Shown in pieces: positions 47,987 through 56,278 of a stretch of 64,000 nt of DNA. The notes beneath the pieces were generated by a model that saw only the letters and a list, made by a program, of their open reading frames with translations, made no database searches and had not been told where the DNA came from. The stretch is from Clostridiaceae bacterium. Lineage in GTDB: Bacteria; Bacillota; Clostridia; Tissierellales; Sporanaerobacteraceae. The translations under genes were made by a program, and so were the position numbers. The stretch is from NCBI GenBank assembly GCA_019391515.1, contig JAHXQP010000009.1:164620-228619 (forward strand). Direction: 5' to 3'. Position 1 is the first letter of the stretch. Every line of letters begins with the position of its first letter.

Positions 47987-49987
47987 ATGGATAAGGCTAT
48001 TATAATTGCACCTATTGTGGGGGTACTAGCTCTTTTATTTGCTATATATAAAGCAAGTGCAGTTAATAAAGTAAACCCGGGAAATGATAGGATGCAAGAA
48101 ATTGCATCATATATTCAAGAAGGTGCGATGGCATTTTTAAAAAGAGAATATCGTTCTCTAACAATATTCGTAATTGTATTATTTGTTATTTTAGCAATAA
48201 TAAATATTAAAACTGCAATTTCTTTCTTATTAGGAGCAATTTTTTCAATACTTGCAGGTTATTTTGGTATGAGAGTGGCTACAAAAGCTAATGTAAGAAC
48301 AGCAAATGCAGCCAAAGAAGGTGGAATGAATAGTGCACTAGAAGTGGCGTTTTCTGGTGGAGCTGTTATGGGAATGTGTGTAGTAGGACTTGGAATATTT
48401 GGTGTTGGACTATTATACATACTATTTGGAGATCCAGATATAATCACAGGATTTGCACTAGGAGCTTCTTCAATAGCACTTTTTGCTCGTGTTGGCGGAG
48501 GTATATATACAAAAGCAGCCGACGTTGGAGCAGATTTAGTTGGAAAAGTAGAAGCAGGGATTCCTGAAGATGACCCAAGAAACCCAGCTGTAATTGCAGA
48601 CAACGTAGGAGATAACGTAGGAGACGTAGCAGGAATGGGTGCTGATTTATTTGAATCCTATGTAGGAGCTATTATATCAGCTATAACTCTTGGATTAGCA
48701 TCCTATGGTGAAAATGGTGTTAGTTATGCATTAGCACTTGCAGCTGTAGGTGTTATTGCTTCAATAATAGGAGTATTCTTTGTAAAGGGAGATAAAGATC
48801 CACAAAAAGCTTTAAATACAGGAACAGTAGTAAGTTCTGTAATAACTATAATATTTGCATATATATTTAGTAAACCAATATTAGGATCTAATAGACCTTT
48901 TATTTCAATAGTTGCAGGTCTTGTTGTAGGTCTTATAATTGCAAGAATTACTGAATATTATACATCTGCTGATCATGCTCCAGTAAAAAGAATAGCCGAT
49001 GAATCAGAAACAGGTGCTTCAACAAATATTATTGGTGGTCTTTCTGTAGGTATGGCTTCAACAGCAGGACCAATAATAGTTATAGCTATAGGAATATTAG
49101 TAGCTTTCTATGCTTCAAATGGTGCAACTGATGCTGCAGAAGGATTATATGGTATAGCATTAGCAGCTGTAGGTATGCTTTCAACAGCAGGTATGACAAT
49201 AGCAGTTGATGCTTATGGACCTATAGCAGATAATGCTGGTGGAATTGCAGAAATGTGCGATCTACCTGAAGATGTACGTGAAATTACAGATACATTGGAT
49301 TCAGTAGGAAACACTACTGCAGCTGTAGGTAAAGGATTTGCAATAGGTTCAGCTGCACTAACAGCTTTAGCACTATTCGCTTCTTATACTCAAGCAGTTA
49401 ACTTAGAAGGAATAGATTTAACTAGTCCAACTGTTATAGCAGGGTTATTTATTGGAGGAATGCTTCCATTCCTATTCTCAGCTATTACTATGGAAGCTGT
49501 TGGAAAAGCAGCATTTAGTATGATAGAAGAAGTTAGAAGACAATTTAAAGAAATTCCAGGAATTATGGAAGGAAAAGCAACACCAGAGTATAGTACTTGT
49601 GTAGATATAAGTACTCAAGCAGCACTAAAGGAAATGATTATTCCAGGACTACTAGCAGTAGTTGTTCCTGTAGTTGTAGGAATTGTATTAGGAACAGAGG
49701 CCCTAGGCGGACTACTAGCAGGAGCTTTAATAACTGGTGTATTAATGGCAATATTTATGGCAAATGCTGGTGGAGCATGGGATAATGCTAAGAAACATAT
49801 AGAAGATGGAAATAATGGTGGAAAGGGAAGTGAAGCTCATAAAGCAGCTGTAGTTGGTGACACAGTAGGAGATCCATTTAAAGATACTTCTGGTCCATCA
49901 ATAAATATATTAATTAAACTTATGACTATAGTATCATTAGTTTTTGCACAGTTATTCGTTAAATATGGTGGAATGTTAATTAAATAA
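47987..49987 (+). CDS. hppA: Membrane-bound K+-dependent pyrophosphatase (Na+ or H+ pump)
   Basis: A 666-residue protein with about 16 membrane helices. The catalytic loops are plain: [53 protein letters not shown], and at the C-terminus [20 protein letters not shown]. In [20 protein letters not shown] the Ala after GNTTA replaces the Lys of K+-independent enzymes, so K+ dependence is expected. Many such clostridial enzymes pump sodium. It uses pyrophosphate to energise the membrane. 19 bases after secG and probably cotranscribed; a strong terminator follows. Confidence 0.95.
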   Translation: MDKAIIIAPIVGVLALLFAIYKASAVNKVNPGNDRMQEIASYIQEGAMAFLKREYRSLTIFVIVLFVILAIINIKTAISFLLGAIFSILAGYFGMRVATKANVRTANAAKEGGMNSALEVAFSGGAVMGMCVVGLGIFGVGLLYILFGDPDIITGFALGASSIALFARVGGGIYTKAADVGADLVGKVEAGIPEDDPRNPAVIADNVGDNVGDVAGMGADLFESYVGAIISAITLGLASYGENGVSYALALAAVGVIASIIGVFFVKGDKDPQKALNTGTVVSSVITIIFAYIFSKPILGSNRPFISIVAGLVVGLIIARITEYYTSADHAPVKRIADESETGASTNIIGGLSVGMASTAGPIIVIAIGILVAFYASNGATDAAEGLYGIALAAVGMLSTAGMTIAVDAYGPIADNAGGIAEMCDLPEDVREITDTLDSVGNTTAAVGKGFAIGSAALTALALFASYTQAVNLEGIDLTSPTVIAGLFIGGMLPFLFSAITMEAVGKAAFSMIEEVRRQFKEIPGIMEGKATPEYSTCVDISTQAALKEMIIPGLLAVVVPVVVGIVLGTEALGGLLAGALITGVLMAIFMANAGGAWDNAKKHIEDGNNGGKGSEAHKAAVVGDTVGDPFKDTSGPSINILIKLMTIVSLVFAQLFVKYGGMLIK

Positions 49988-49994
49988 GACGGAT

Positions 49995-50024
49995 AAAAGG
50001 TCCCTCAAATTGAGGGACCTTTTA
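49995..50024 (+). terminator. Terminator of secG-hppA
   Basis: AAAAGGTCCCTCAAATTGAG then GGACCTTTTAAT; a 14-bp stem ending in TTTT. Confidence 0.85.
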
Positions 50025-50086
50025 ATATGTATTATATGGTATAATATATGTTAATATGGAATGATTTCACAATTAATTTGATTTTA

Positions 50087-50116
50087 TTGAAATAAAAAAT
50101 GGGTATTTGTTATAAT
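50087..50116 (+). promoter_or_regulatory. Promoter of the hydrolase-MurF-Ddl operon
   Basis: TTGAAA, 18 bases, TATAAT, 55 bases before the hydrolase start. Confidence 0.7.
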
Positions 50117-50170
50117 CATATATAGTAGGCTAATAATATGAATTAAAGAAAATTAGTGAGGAAGATAAAT

Positions 50171-50938
50171 ATGAGAGTCCAAATAGAAGGATTAGATATA
50201 CATTATAGTGTGGAAGGTAAAGGCTTAAATGTTTTGCTTCTACATGGCTGGGGAGCAAATATTGATGCTATGATGCCTATATTTAATTTATTAAAGAATG
50301 ATTTCAAAGTCTATGTATTGGATTTTCCAGGATTTGGGGAAAGTCAAAAACCAAAAGAAATTTATGGCGTATATGATTATGCAAGGATTACCAAAAAGTT
50401 TATAGATAAAATGGGGATGGAGGAAGTCATACTAATAGGACATTCTTTTGGAGGAAGAGTTTCTATAGTACTTAGTAGTCAATATAATAATCTAGTGAAG
50501 AAAATGGTTTTAATCGATAGTGCAGGGCTTATTCCAAAAAGAAGTTTTAAATATTATATTAAGGTATATAGTTTTAAAACTATAAAAATATTATACAATA
50601 TCCTTTTTTTCTGGAAGGACGATAAAGAAAGAATGGAAAAATTTTATAAAAAGTTTGGCTCAACAGACTATCAAGAGGCTTCAGGTGTTATGAGGAAAAT
50701 TTTAGTGAAAGTGGTGAATGAAGATTTAGAACCATATCTAAAAGATATTAAAGCTTCTACATTACTTATTTGGGGAGAAAATGATACAGCGACCCCCGTA
50801 TATATGGGTGAAAGAATGGAAAAGAAAATAAAGGATAGTGGTCTTGTAGTTCTTAAGGGAGCTGGTCATTATTCATATTTAGATGATTTTAGAAGGTTTT
50901 CCGTTATATTAAAAACCTTTTTGCTAGGAGGTAAATGA
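50171..50938 (+). CDS. Alpha/beta hydrolase
   Basis: A 255-residue serine hydrolase: oxyanion region LLLHGWGANIDAM, nucleophile in LIGHSFGGRVSIVLS, Asp in STLLIWGENDTATPV and His in LKGAGHYSYLDD complete the triad. The substrate is unknown. ATG 50171 is chosen, with GTGAGGAAGATAAAT before it. The gene is followed one base later by the MurF-like gene and is probably cotranslated with it, so a role in cell-wall or lipid-linked metabolism is possible, but this is only context. Confidence 0.85.
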   Translation: MRVQIEGLDIHYSVEGKGLNVLLLHGWGANIDAMMPIFNLLKNDFKVYVLDFPGFGESQKPKEIYGVYDYARITKKFIDKMGMEEVILIGHSFGGRVSIVLSSQYNNLVKKMVLIDSAGLIPKRSFKYYIKVYSFKTIKILYNILFFWKDDKERMEKFYKKFGSTDYQEASGVMRKILVKVVNEDLEPYLKDIKASTLLIWGENDTATPVYMGERMEKKIKDSGLVVLKGAGHYSYLDDFRRFSVILKTFLLGGK

Positions 50939-50939
50939 A

Positions 50940-52568
50940 ATGGTGTTAGATAAAGTATTTTATACTTCTGTCTTGCTCTGGATACTAATAATTATATTGA
51001 GGTCAAAATTTTTTTTACACATGCTTCAATTAGAAGGGTATAAAAATGAAGAATATAAAAGATGGATTAAAACCTCACCAAAAGCTTATCCAAAAAAGAT
51101 AAAAAATTCCCTAATAATATTAACTATCGTTTTATTATTATATACTATATTTATTAAAAGTAATATTTCAATTTTTATATACATTGGATTATGGTTACTT
51201 TTAACTTTGAGTACATTAGATTTTAAAAAAGATGAGCCCAAAAAGAAATTAGAATTTACACCGAGGGCGAAAAGGCTATATATTTTATCTTTCTTAGTTA
51301 ATATTTTGCAATTATTAATATTGTTTATAATGATCAAAAATTTATTTCCAAGTGGAAAAAACAGTATTCCTATAATTTTATATGGATTATTTATAATTAA
51401 TTTCTTACAAGGAAGGAATATGATTTTAGCTAATACTATAGTAAACCCAATTGAAAAAAGAATAAATACATATTATTATACAGTGGCTCAAGAAAAGATA
51501 AAATCTATCGATAAATTAAATACTGTTGGTATAACTGGAAGCTTTGGTAAAACTAGTACTAAATTCATTGTAGATACCATATTGAAAGAAAAATATAGGG
51601 TGTTAAAAACTCCTGAAAGTTATAATACTCCTATGGGTATTAGTAAAGTGATAAATAGCCAATTAACAAATGACTATGAAATTTTTATAGCAGAAATGGG
51701 TGCTAGATATATTGGAGATATAAAGGAAATTGCTAAGCTAGTGAATCCTAAAATAGGTGTTATTACATCAATAGGACCAGCACATTTAGAAACTTTTAAA
51801 AACACTGAAAATATAATGAAAACGAAATATGAGCTTATAGAAGAGTTACCAAGTGATGGAGTAGCTATATTTAATTATGATAATGAATATCTTAAAAAAT
51901 TAGCAGATAAGACATTTAAAGAAAAAGTATTGTATGGATTAAAAAATCAGGAAGAACTAGATATTTATGCTACAGATATAGAAGTATCAGAATTAGGATC
52001 TAGTTTTATTTTAAAAGATAAAAGTGGAGAAGAAATAAAATGTACAACTAAACTTCTAGGAAAGCATAATATATATAATATATTAGCAGGAGCTAGTGTA
52101 GCAAAAGCATTGGGACTTACTTTTCAAGAAATAAAACGAGGAATAGCAAAAATTGAACCTATACCCCATAGGCTGAATATAATTAATCCAGGAACAGGTG
52201 TTATAGTTATAGATGATACTTTTAATTCAAATCCTGTGGGAGTAAAAGCAGCTTTAGAAGTCTTAAATCAGTTTAAAGAAGGCAGGAAGATAATAATAAC
52301 TCCTGGAATGGTTGAACTAGGTGATAAGGAAGAAGAAGCAAATAGAGAATTTGGAATTAGTATGAGTACTGTATGTGATTATGTAATATTGGTAGGTAAA
52401 AATAGGACTAAACCTATTTATAAAGGATTAAAAGAATCGGGGTATAATGAAAAAAATATAATTGTTGTACACAACTTAGATGAAGCTACAAAAGAGCTTC
52501 AAAAAATTGTGAGGCCTAAAGATATAGTATTATTTGAAAATGATTTACCTGATAACTATGAAGAATAG
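50940..52568 (+). CDS. Membrane-anchored MurF-like Mur ligase
   Basis: 542 residues. The N-terminal about 165 residues are hydrophobic with four or five predicted helices (LLWILIIILRSKFFLHM, LIILTIVLLLYTIFI, SIFIYIGLWLLLTLS, LYILSFLVNILQLLILFIMI). The rest is a Mur ligase: ATP loop VGITGSFGKTSTK, ESYNTPMGISKVIN, IFIAEMGARYIGDIKEIA, GVITSIGPAHLETFKN, GKHNIYNILAGASVAKALGL and IDDTFNSNPVGVKAAL. MurF adds D-Ala-D-Ala to the UDP-MurNAc-tripeptide, and ddl comes next, which supports that role. The TM extension is unusual for MurF; the enzyme might act on a lipid-linked or alternative substrate. ATG 50940 after TAGGAGGTAAATGAA. Confidence 0.82.
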   Translation: MVLDKVFYTSVLLWILIIILRSKFFLHMLQLEGYKNEEYKRWIKTSPKAYPKKIKNSLIILTIVLLLYTIFIKSNISIFIYIGLWLLLTLSTLDFKKDEPKKKLEFTPRAKRLYILSFLVNILQLLILFIMIKNLFPSGKNSIPIILYGLFIINFLQGRNMILANTIVNPIEKRINTYYYTVAQEKIKSIDKLNTVGITGSFGKTSTKFIVDTILKEKYRVLKTPESYNTPMGISKVINSQLTNDYEIFIAEMGARYIGDIKEIAKLVNPKIGVITSIGPAHLETFKNTENIMKTKYELIEELPSDGVAIFNYDNEYLKKLADKTFKEKVLYGLKNQEELDIYATDIEVSELGSSFILKDKSGEEIKCTTKLLGKHNIYNILAGASVAKALGLTFQEIKRGIAKIEPIPHRLNIINPGTGVIVIDDTFNSNPVGVKAALEVLNQFKEGRKIIITPGMVELGDKEEEANREFGISMSTVCDYVILVGKNRTKPIYKGLKESGYNEKNIIVVHNLDEATKELQKIVRPKDIVLFENDLPDNYEE

Positions 52569-52585
52569 TTTAAGGAGGTTATAAA

Positions 52586-53752
52586 ATGAAAAAAGGTGTT
52601 GGGGTAGTATTTGGAGGAAGAAGTGTAGAGCATGAAGTTTCAATAATTACTGGTCTTCAAATAATGGAGAATATAGATAAAGATAAATATGATGTAGTCC
52701 CAATATACATTAATAAAGAAGGTAGATGGTTTACTGGAAATGGCTTATTTGACTTTGAAAATTTTAAACATAATAATTTTGAAGATACAGATGAGATAAT
52801 GATTAGTCCAACACATAATGATTTTAATTTATATACTATTCCAAATAAAGTAGGTATATTTGGAAAGAAAATAGTAGGAAACATAGATATAGTTTTTCCA
52901 GCTATTCATGGAACTAATGGAGAAGATGGCACTATTCAAGGTTTATTGGAGCTTATGAATATACCATATGTAGGCAGCAATGTATTAGCTTCAAGTGTAG
53001 GTATGGATAAGATTTTAATGAAGGATATATTTAAAGCCAATAATCTACCAATAGTGGATTATGACTGGTTTTACAGATCAAAATGGATAGAAAATAGAGA
53101 AGAAATCTTAGGAAAAATTGAAAATAAGATTAAATATCCACTTTTTATTAAGCCAGCTAATTTAGGGTCAAGTGTTGGTATTTCTAAAGCGATAGATAGG
53201 AACTCCTTAATTAATGGAGTGGAAATAGCAATTAGATATGACAGAAAAATAATTGTAGAAAAAGCTATTGAAAATCCAAGGGAGATAAATTGTGCTGTTA
53301 TAGGTTATGATGAAAATTTAAAAACATCTTTATGTGAAGAACCATTAGGATGGCAAGAATTTCTTTCCTATGAAGATAAATATGTAAATAGCAATATGAA
53401 ATATGGGGGAGAAGAAAGAAGAAAAATACCAGCAGATATCGAAGAGGATATTAGGGAAGAAATTGAAACTATTGCTAAAAAGTCTTTCAGAGCAATAGAT
53501 GGAAGTGGAAATGCTAGGATAGACTTTTTATTAGATAAGAAAAACAAAGTATACATCAATGAAATCAATACTATGCCAGGTTCTATTGCATATTACCTTT
53601 GGGAAGGAAAAGGTATATCATTTAAACAGTTGGTAAATGAAATGATAGATATTGCTTTAAAGGTTTATGATGAAAAAGAAAAGAATATGTATTCCTATGA
53701 TGCAGATTTATTTAATAAGATACATTTTGGTGGCAAAACAGGGAAAATGTAA
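52586..53752 (+). CDS. ddl: D-alanine--D-alanine ligase
   Basis: A 388-residue ATP-grasp enzyme. Motifs: VVFGGRSVEHEVSIITGLQI, FPAIHGTNGEDGTIQGLLEL, PYVGSNVLASSVGMDKILMK, FIKPANLGSSVGISKAID, EKAIENPREINCAVIG and YINEINTMPGSIAYYLWEGK. In the omega loop it has SYEDKYVNSNMKYGG with the Tyr-Lys-Tyr pattern of D-Ala-D-Ala ligases, not the form of VanA-type D-lactate ligases. It is slightly longer than usual because of a C-terminal tail (DADLFNKIHFGGKTGKM). ATG after AAGGAGGTTATAAA. The last gene of the operon. Confidence 0.93.
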   Translation: MKKGVGVVFGGRSVEHEVSIITGLQIMENIDKDKYDVVPIYINKEGRWFTGNGLFDFENFKHNNFEDTDEIMISPTHNDFNLYTIPNKVGIFGKKIVGNIDIVFPAIHGTNGEDGTIQGLLELMNIPYVGSNVLASSVGMDKILMKDIFKANNLPIVDYDWFYRSKWIENREEILGKIENKIKYPLFIKPANLGSSVGISKAIDRNSLINGVEIAIRYDRKIIVEKAIENPREINCAVIGYDENLKTSLCEEPLGWQEFLSYEDKYVNSNMKYGGEERRKIPADIEEDIREEIETIAKKSFRAIDGSGNARIDFLLDKKNKVYINEINTMPGSIAYYLWEGKGISFKQLVNEMIDIALKVYDEKEKNMYSYDADLFNKIHFGGKTGKM

Positions 53753-53772
53753 GATATATTAATATATCTTAC
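53749..53772 (+). terminator. Terminator of the ddl operon
   Basis: GTAAGATATATTAATATATC plus TTAC is a perfect 24-bp palindrome overlapping the stop codon, followed by ATTATTTTTTAT. Confidence 0.75.
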
Positions 53773-53866
53773 ATTATTTTTTATAAAATAGGTTAAAATT
53801 AATTTTAGAGGGTAATATACTTTAACCAGATAAGGAAATAATTATCACTAATGGAGAGTGAAAAAG

Positions 53867-55981
53867 ATGAGTATAAAAATAAACATTGTAAATTTTATGG
53901 AAGAAAAATTATATAAACCTATGACTAGGGAAGAGTTGGCTAGTGCATTTGAAATAGAAAAGAACTATGAAGAAGAGTTTTTTAAGGTATTAGAAGATAT
54001 GGAAAAGGAAGGAACTATAATAAAAACTAGGAACGAAAGATACGGTTTACCTGAAAAAATGAATTTAGTTATAGGAAAGTTAGAAGGAAATGAAAAGGGG
54101 TATGGCTTTGTTGTACCAGAGAAAAAAGACAGAGATGATATATATATATCATCTGAAAATATGAACGGAGCATTGCATGGCGATAAAGTTGTATCTAGAA
54201 TAATTAAGAGAAGAGAAGAGGGAAAAAGAGAAGAAGGAGAAATTCTTCGTATATTAGACAGGGCTAATCCTACTATTGTAGGAACTTTTGAAAGTAGCAA
54301 GAACTTTGGCTTTGTATTGCCAGATGATCGTAGGATAAGTATGGATGTATTTGTGCCAAAAGCCCATATGAATAATGCATTACCCAATCAAAAGGTAATA
54401 GTGGAAATAACCAGATGGCCTGAAAAAAGAAGAAACCCTGAAGGAAAGATAGTGGAAGTCCTTGGTTATATTGATGAAAAAGGGACAGATATATTATCTG
54501 TAATCAAGCAATTTAATTTACCTGAAGAATTTCCTAATAAAGTATTAAATCAGGTAGATAATATTGAAAAAAGTGTTACTCAGGAAGAAATAGAAAAAAG
54601 AGTAGATTTAAGGGATTTAACTACATTTACTATAGATGGAGAGGATGCAAAAGATTTTGATGATGCTGTGTCCATAGAAAAATTAGAAAATGGAAATTAT
54701 AAACTGGGAGTTCATATTGCTGATGTATCCCATTATGTTAAAGAAAACAGCCCTCTAGATAAAGAAGCGTTGAAGAGGGGAAATAGTGTATATTTAATAG
54801 ATAGGGTTATTCCGATGCTGCCAAAGGAATTATCCAATGGTATCTGCAGTTTAAATCCTAATGAACCTAGACTTACCCTTTCTGTATTTATGAAGATAGA
54901 TAAGAATGGTAATGTAAAGGAACATACAATAATTGAAAGCGTAATAGAAAGTAAAGAAAGACTAATATATGATGATATATCAGATATATTAGAAAAAGAT
55001 GATGAAGAACTTAAAGATAGATATAGTCATATATATAGAGAGCTTGTTTATATGGAAGAACTATGCCATATTTTAAAGGAGAAAAGGCAGAAAAGAGGTA
55101 GTTTAGATTTTGACTTTCCTGAAACAGAAATAATTTTAGATGAGGAAGGAATACCAGTTGATATAAGGAAAGAAGAAAGAAGAATTGCTAATAAGATAAT
55201 AGAAGAATTTATGCTTGTATGTAATGAAACTATAGCAGAAAATATGTATTGGGCTCAAATGCCTCTTATATATAGGGTACATGAGGATCCAGATGCAGAT
55301 GAAATAGATGAATTTAATAAATTTATACATAACTTTGGTTATAATTTAAAAGGGAGCAAAGAAGTTCATCCTAAGGAATTGCAAAATCTTATGGTTGAAG
55401 TAAAAGGCAAGAAAGAAGAGGAACTTCTTAATAAACTGTTATTAAGATCCCTAAAAAAAGCTAAGTACAGTAGTGAAATAGGTGGACATTTTGGTCTTGC
55501 AGCTAAGTACTATTGCCATTTTACTTCGCCTATAAGAAGATATCCAGATTTAGAAATTCATAGGATAATAAAAGAATATATAAATGGCAGATTAAAATCT
55601 AGTACAATAGAAAAAATAGAGTCTAAACTTCCTCAAATAGCTGAACAATCTTCTACTATGGAAAGAATAGCCGAAGAAGCTGAAAGAGATGTGGAAGACT
55701 TAAAGAAAGCTCAATACATGAAAGAAAGAATAGGGAATGAATATGATGGCATGATTTCATCTCTAACCCACTTTGGCATGTTTATTCAACTTGAAAATAC
55801 CATTGAAGGTCTTGTACATTTCAGCAATATGATAGATGATTATTATTACTATGATGAAGAAAAGTATTATATAATAGGAGAAATGAGTAAAAGGAAGTTT
55901 AGAATAGGTGATGAAGTAAAAATAAAAGTTATAGGGGCAGATGTTCTTAGAGGGAAGATTGATTTTATGTTAATTGGATAA
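53867..55981 (+). CDS. rnr: Ribonuclease R
   Basis: A 704-residue 3'-5' exoribonuclease. N-terminal winged helix (about 1-65, KPMTREELASAFEIEKNYEE), cold-shock domains (GYGFVVPEKKDRDDIYI and NFGFVLPDDRRISMDVFVPK), the RNB catalytic domain with DGEDAKDFDDAVSIEKL and HIADVSHYVKENSPLDKEAL plus IYRVHEDPD, HFTSPIRRYPDLEIHRII, and a C-terminal S1 domain (YDGMISSLTHFGMFIQLENT). ATG 53867 is better spaced from GGAGAG than GTG 53858. It works with SmpB-tmRNA in degrading defective messages; both are 4 kb downstream. Confidence 0.95.
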   Translation: MSIKINIVNFMEEKLYKPMTREELASAFEIEKNYEEEFFKVLEDMEKEGTIIKTRNERYGLPEKMNLVIGKLEGNEKGYGFVVPEKKDRDDIYISSENMNGALHGDKVVSRIIKRREEGKREEGEILRILDRANPTIVGTFESSKNFGFVLPDDRRISMDVFVPKAHMNNALPNQKVIVEITRWPEKRRNPEGKIVEVLGYIDEKGTDILSVIKQFNLPEEFPNKVLNQVDNIEKSVTQEEIEKRVDLRDLTTFTIDGEDAKDFDDAVSIEKLENGNYKLGVHIADVSHYVKENSPLDKEALKRGNSVYLIDRVIPMLPKELSNGICSLNPNEPRLTLSVFMKIDKNGNVKEHTIIESVIESKERLIYDDISDILEKDDEELKDRYSHIYRELVYMEELCHILKEKRQKRGSLDFDFPETEIILDEEGIPVDIRKEERRIANKIIEEFMLVCNETIAENMYWAQMPLIYRVHEDPDADEIDEFNKFIHNFGYNLKGSKEVHPKELQNLMVEVKGKKEEELLNKLLLRSLKKAKYSSEIGGHFGLAAKYYCHFTSPIRRYPDLEIHRIIKEYINGRLKSSTIEKIESKLPQIAEQSSTMERIAEEAERDVEDLKKAQYMKERIGNEYDGMISSLTHFGMFIQLENTIEGLVHFSNMIDDYYYYDEEKYYIIGEMSKRKFRIGDEVKIKVIGADVLRGKIDFMLIG

Positions 55982-56016
55982 GTTAGACTTTTATTAATAT
56001 AAAAATATTTATAATG

Positions 56017-56097
56017 AGTAAAGTATCTCTTTTGATTTTTGATATTGTTTAAGCAAATTTATTATGTCAAAAGAAAGAGATATTTTACTTATTTTTA
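56017..56097 (+). terminator. Large inverted repeat, probable terminator of rnr
   Basis: AGTAAAGTATCTCTTTTGA and TCAAAAGAAAGAGATATTTT (then ACT) pair over about 18 bases with a small bulge and a loop of about 30 bases; ATTTTTATGG follows. The 297-base gap between rnr and the ABC cluster holds this, one hairpin before the next gene, and otherwise nothing I can identify. Confidence 0.6.
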
Positions 56098-56233
56098 TGG
56101 AGTAAATTAGATCCATAAATAAATATATAACCAATAATACTACAATCCAGAAAGTTCATTTTGACTCTTCACTTATAGGGAGCGGGTAAAATTAACATTA
56201 TTGGTGTTGAATATTGAAATTATTTATTATATA

Positions 56234-56265
56234 TTGAATATAGATTTATCCAAATCTATATTCAA
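56234..56265 (+). promoter_or_regulatory. Hairpin abutting the ribosome binding site of the ABC-2 permease
   Basis: TTGAATATAGATTT-ATCC-AAATCTATATTCAA, a 14-bp perfect stem ending right at AAAGGAG. As RNA it could limit ribosome access or stabilise the message; as DNA it could be an operator. There is no T run. Confidence 0.6.
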
Positions 56266-56278
56266 AAGGAGAGTTTAG

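Noticed and set aside
48259-49785. ORFs on either strand inside hppA
   Set aside because: They are shadows of a strongly conserved gene with unlikely composition (Ser/Arg/Cys/Trp rich in one frame).
52586-53752. VanA-like D-Ala-D-Lac ligase linked to vancomycin resistance
   Set aside because: The omega loop has the Tyr-Lys-Tyr pattern of D-Ala-D-Ala ligases, and no vanH, vanX or vanRS is nearby. The VanW gene at 17 kb is a common clostridial family and not evidence of resistance.
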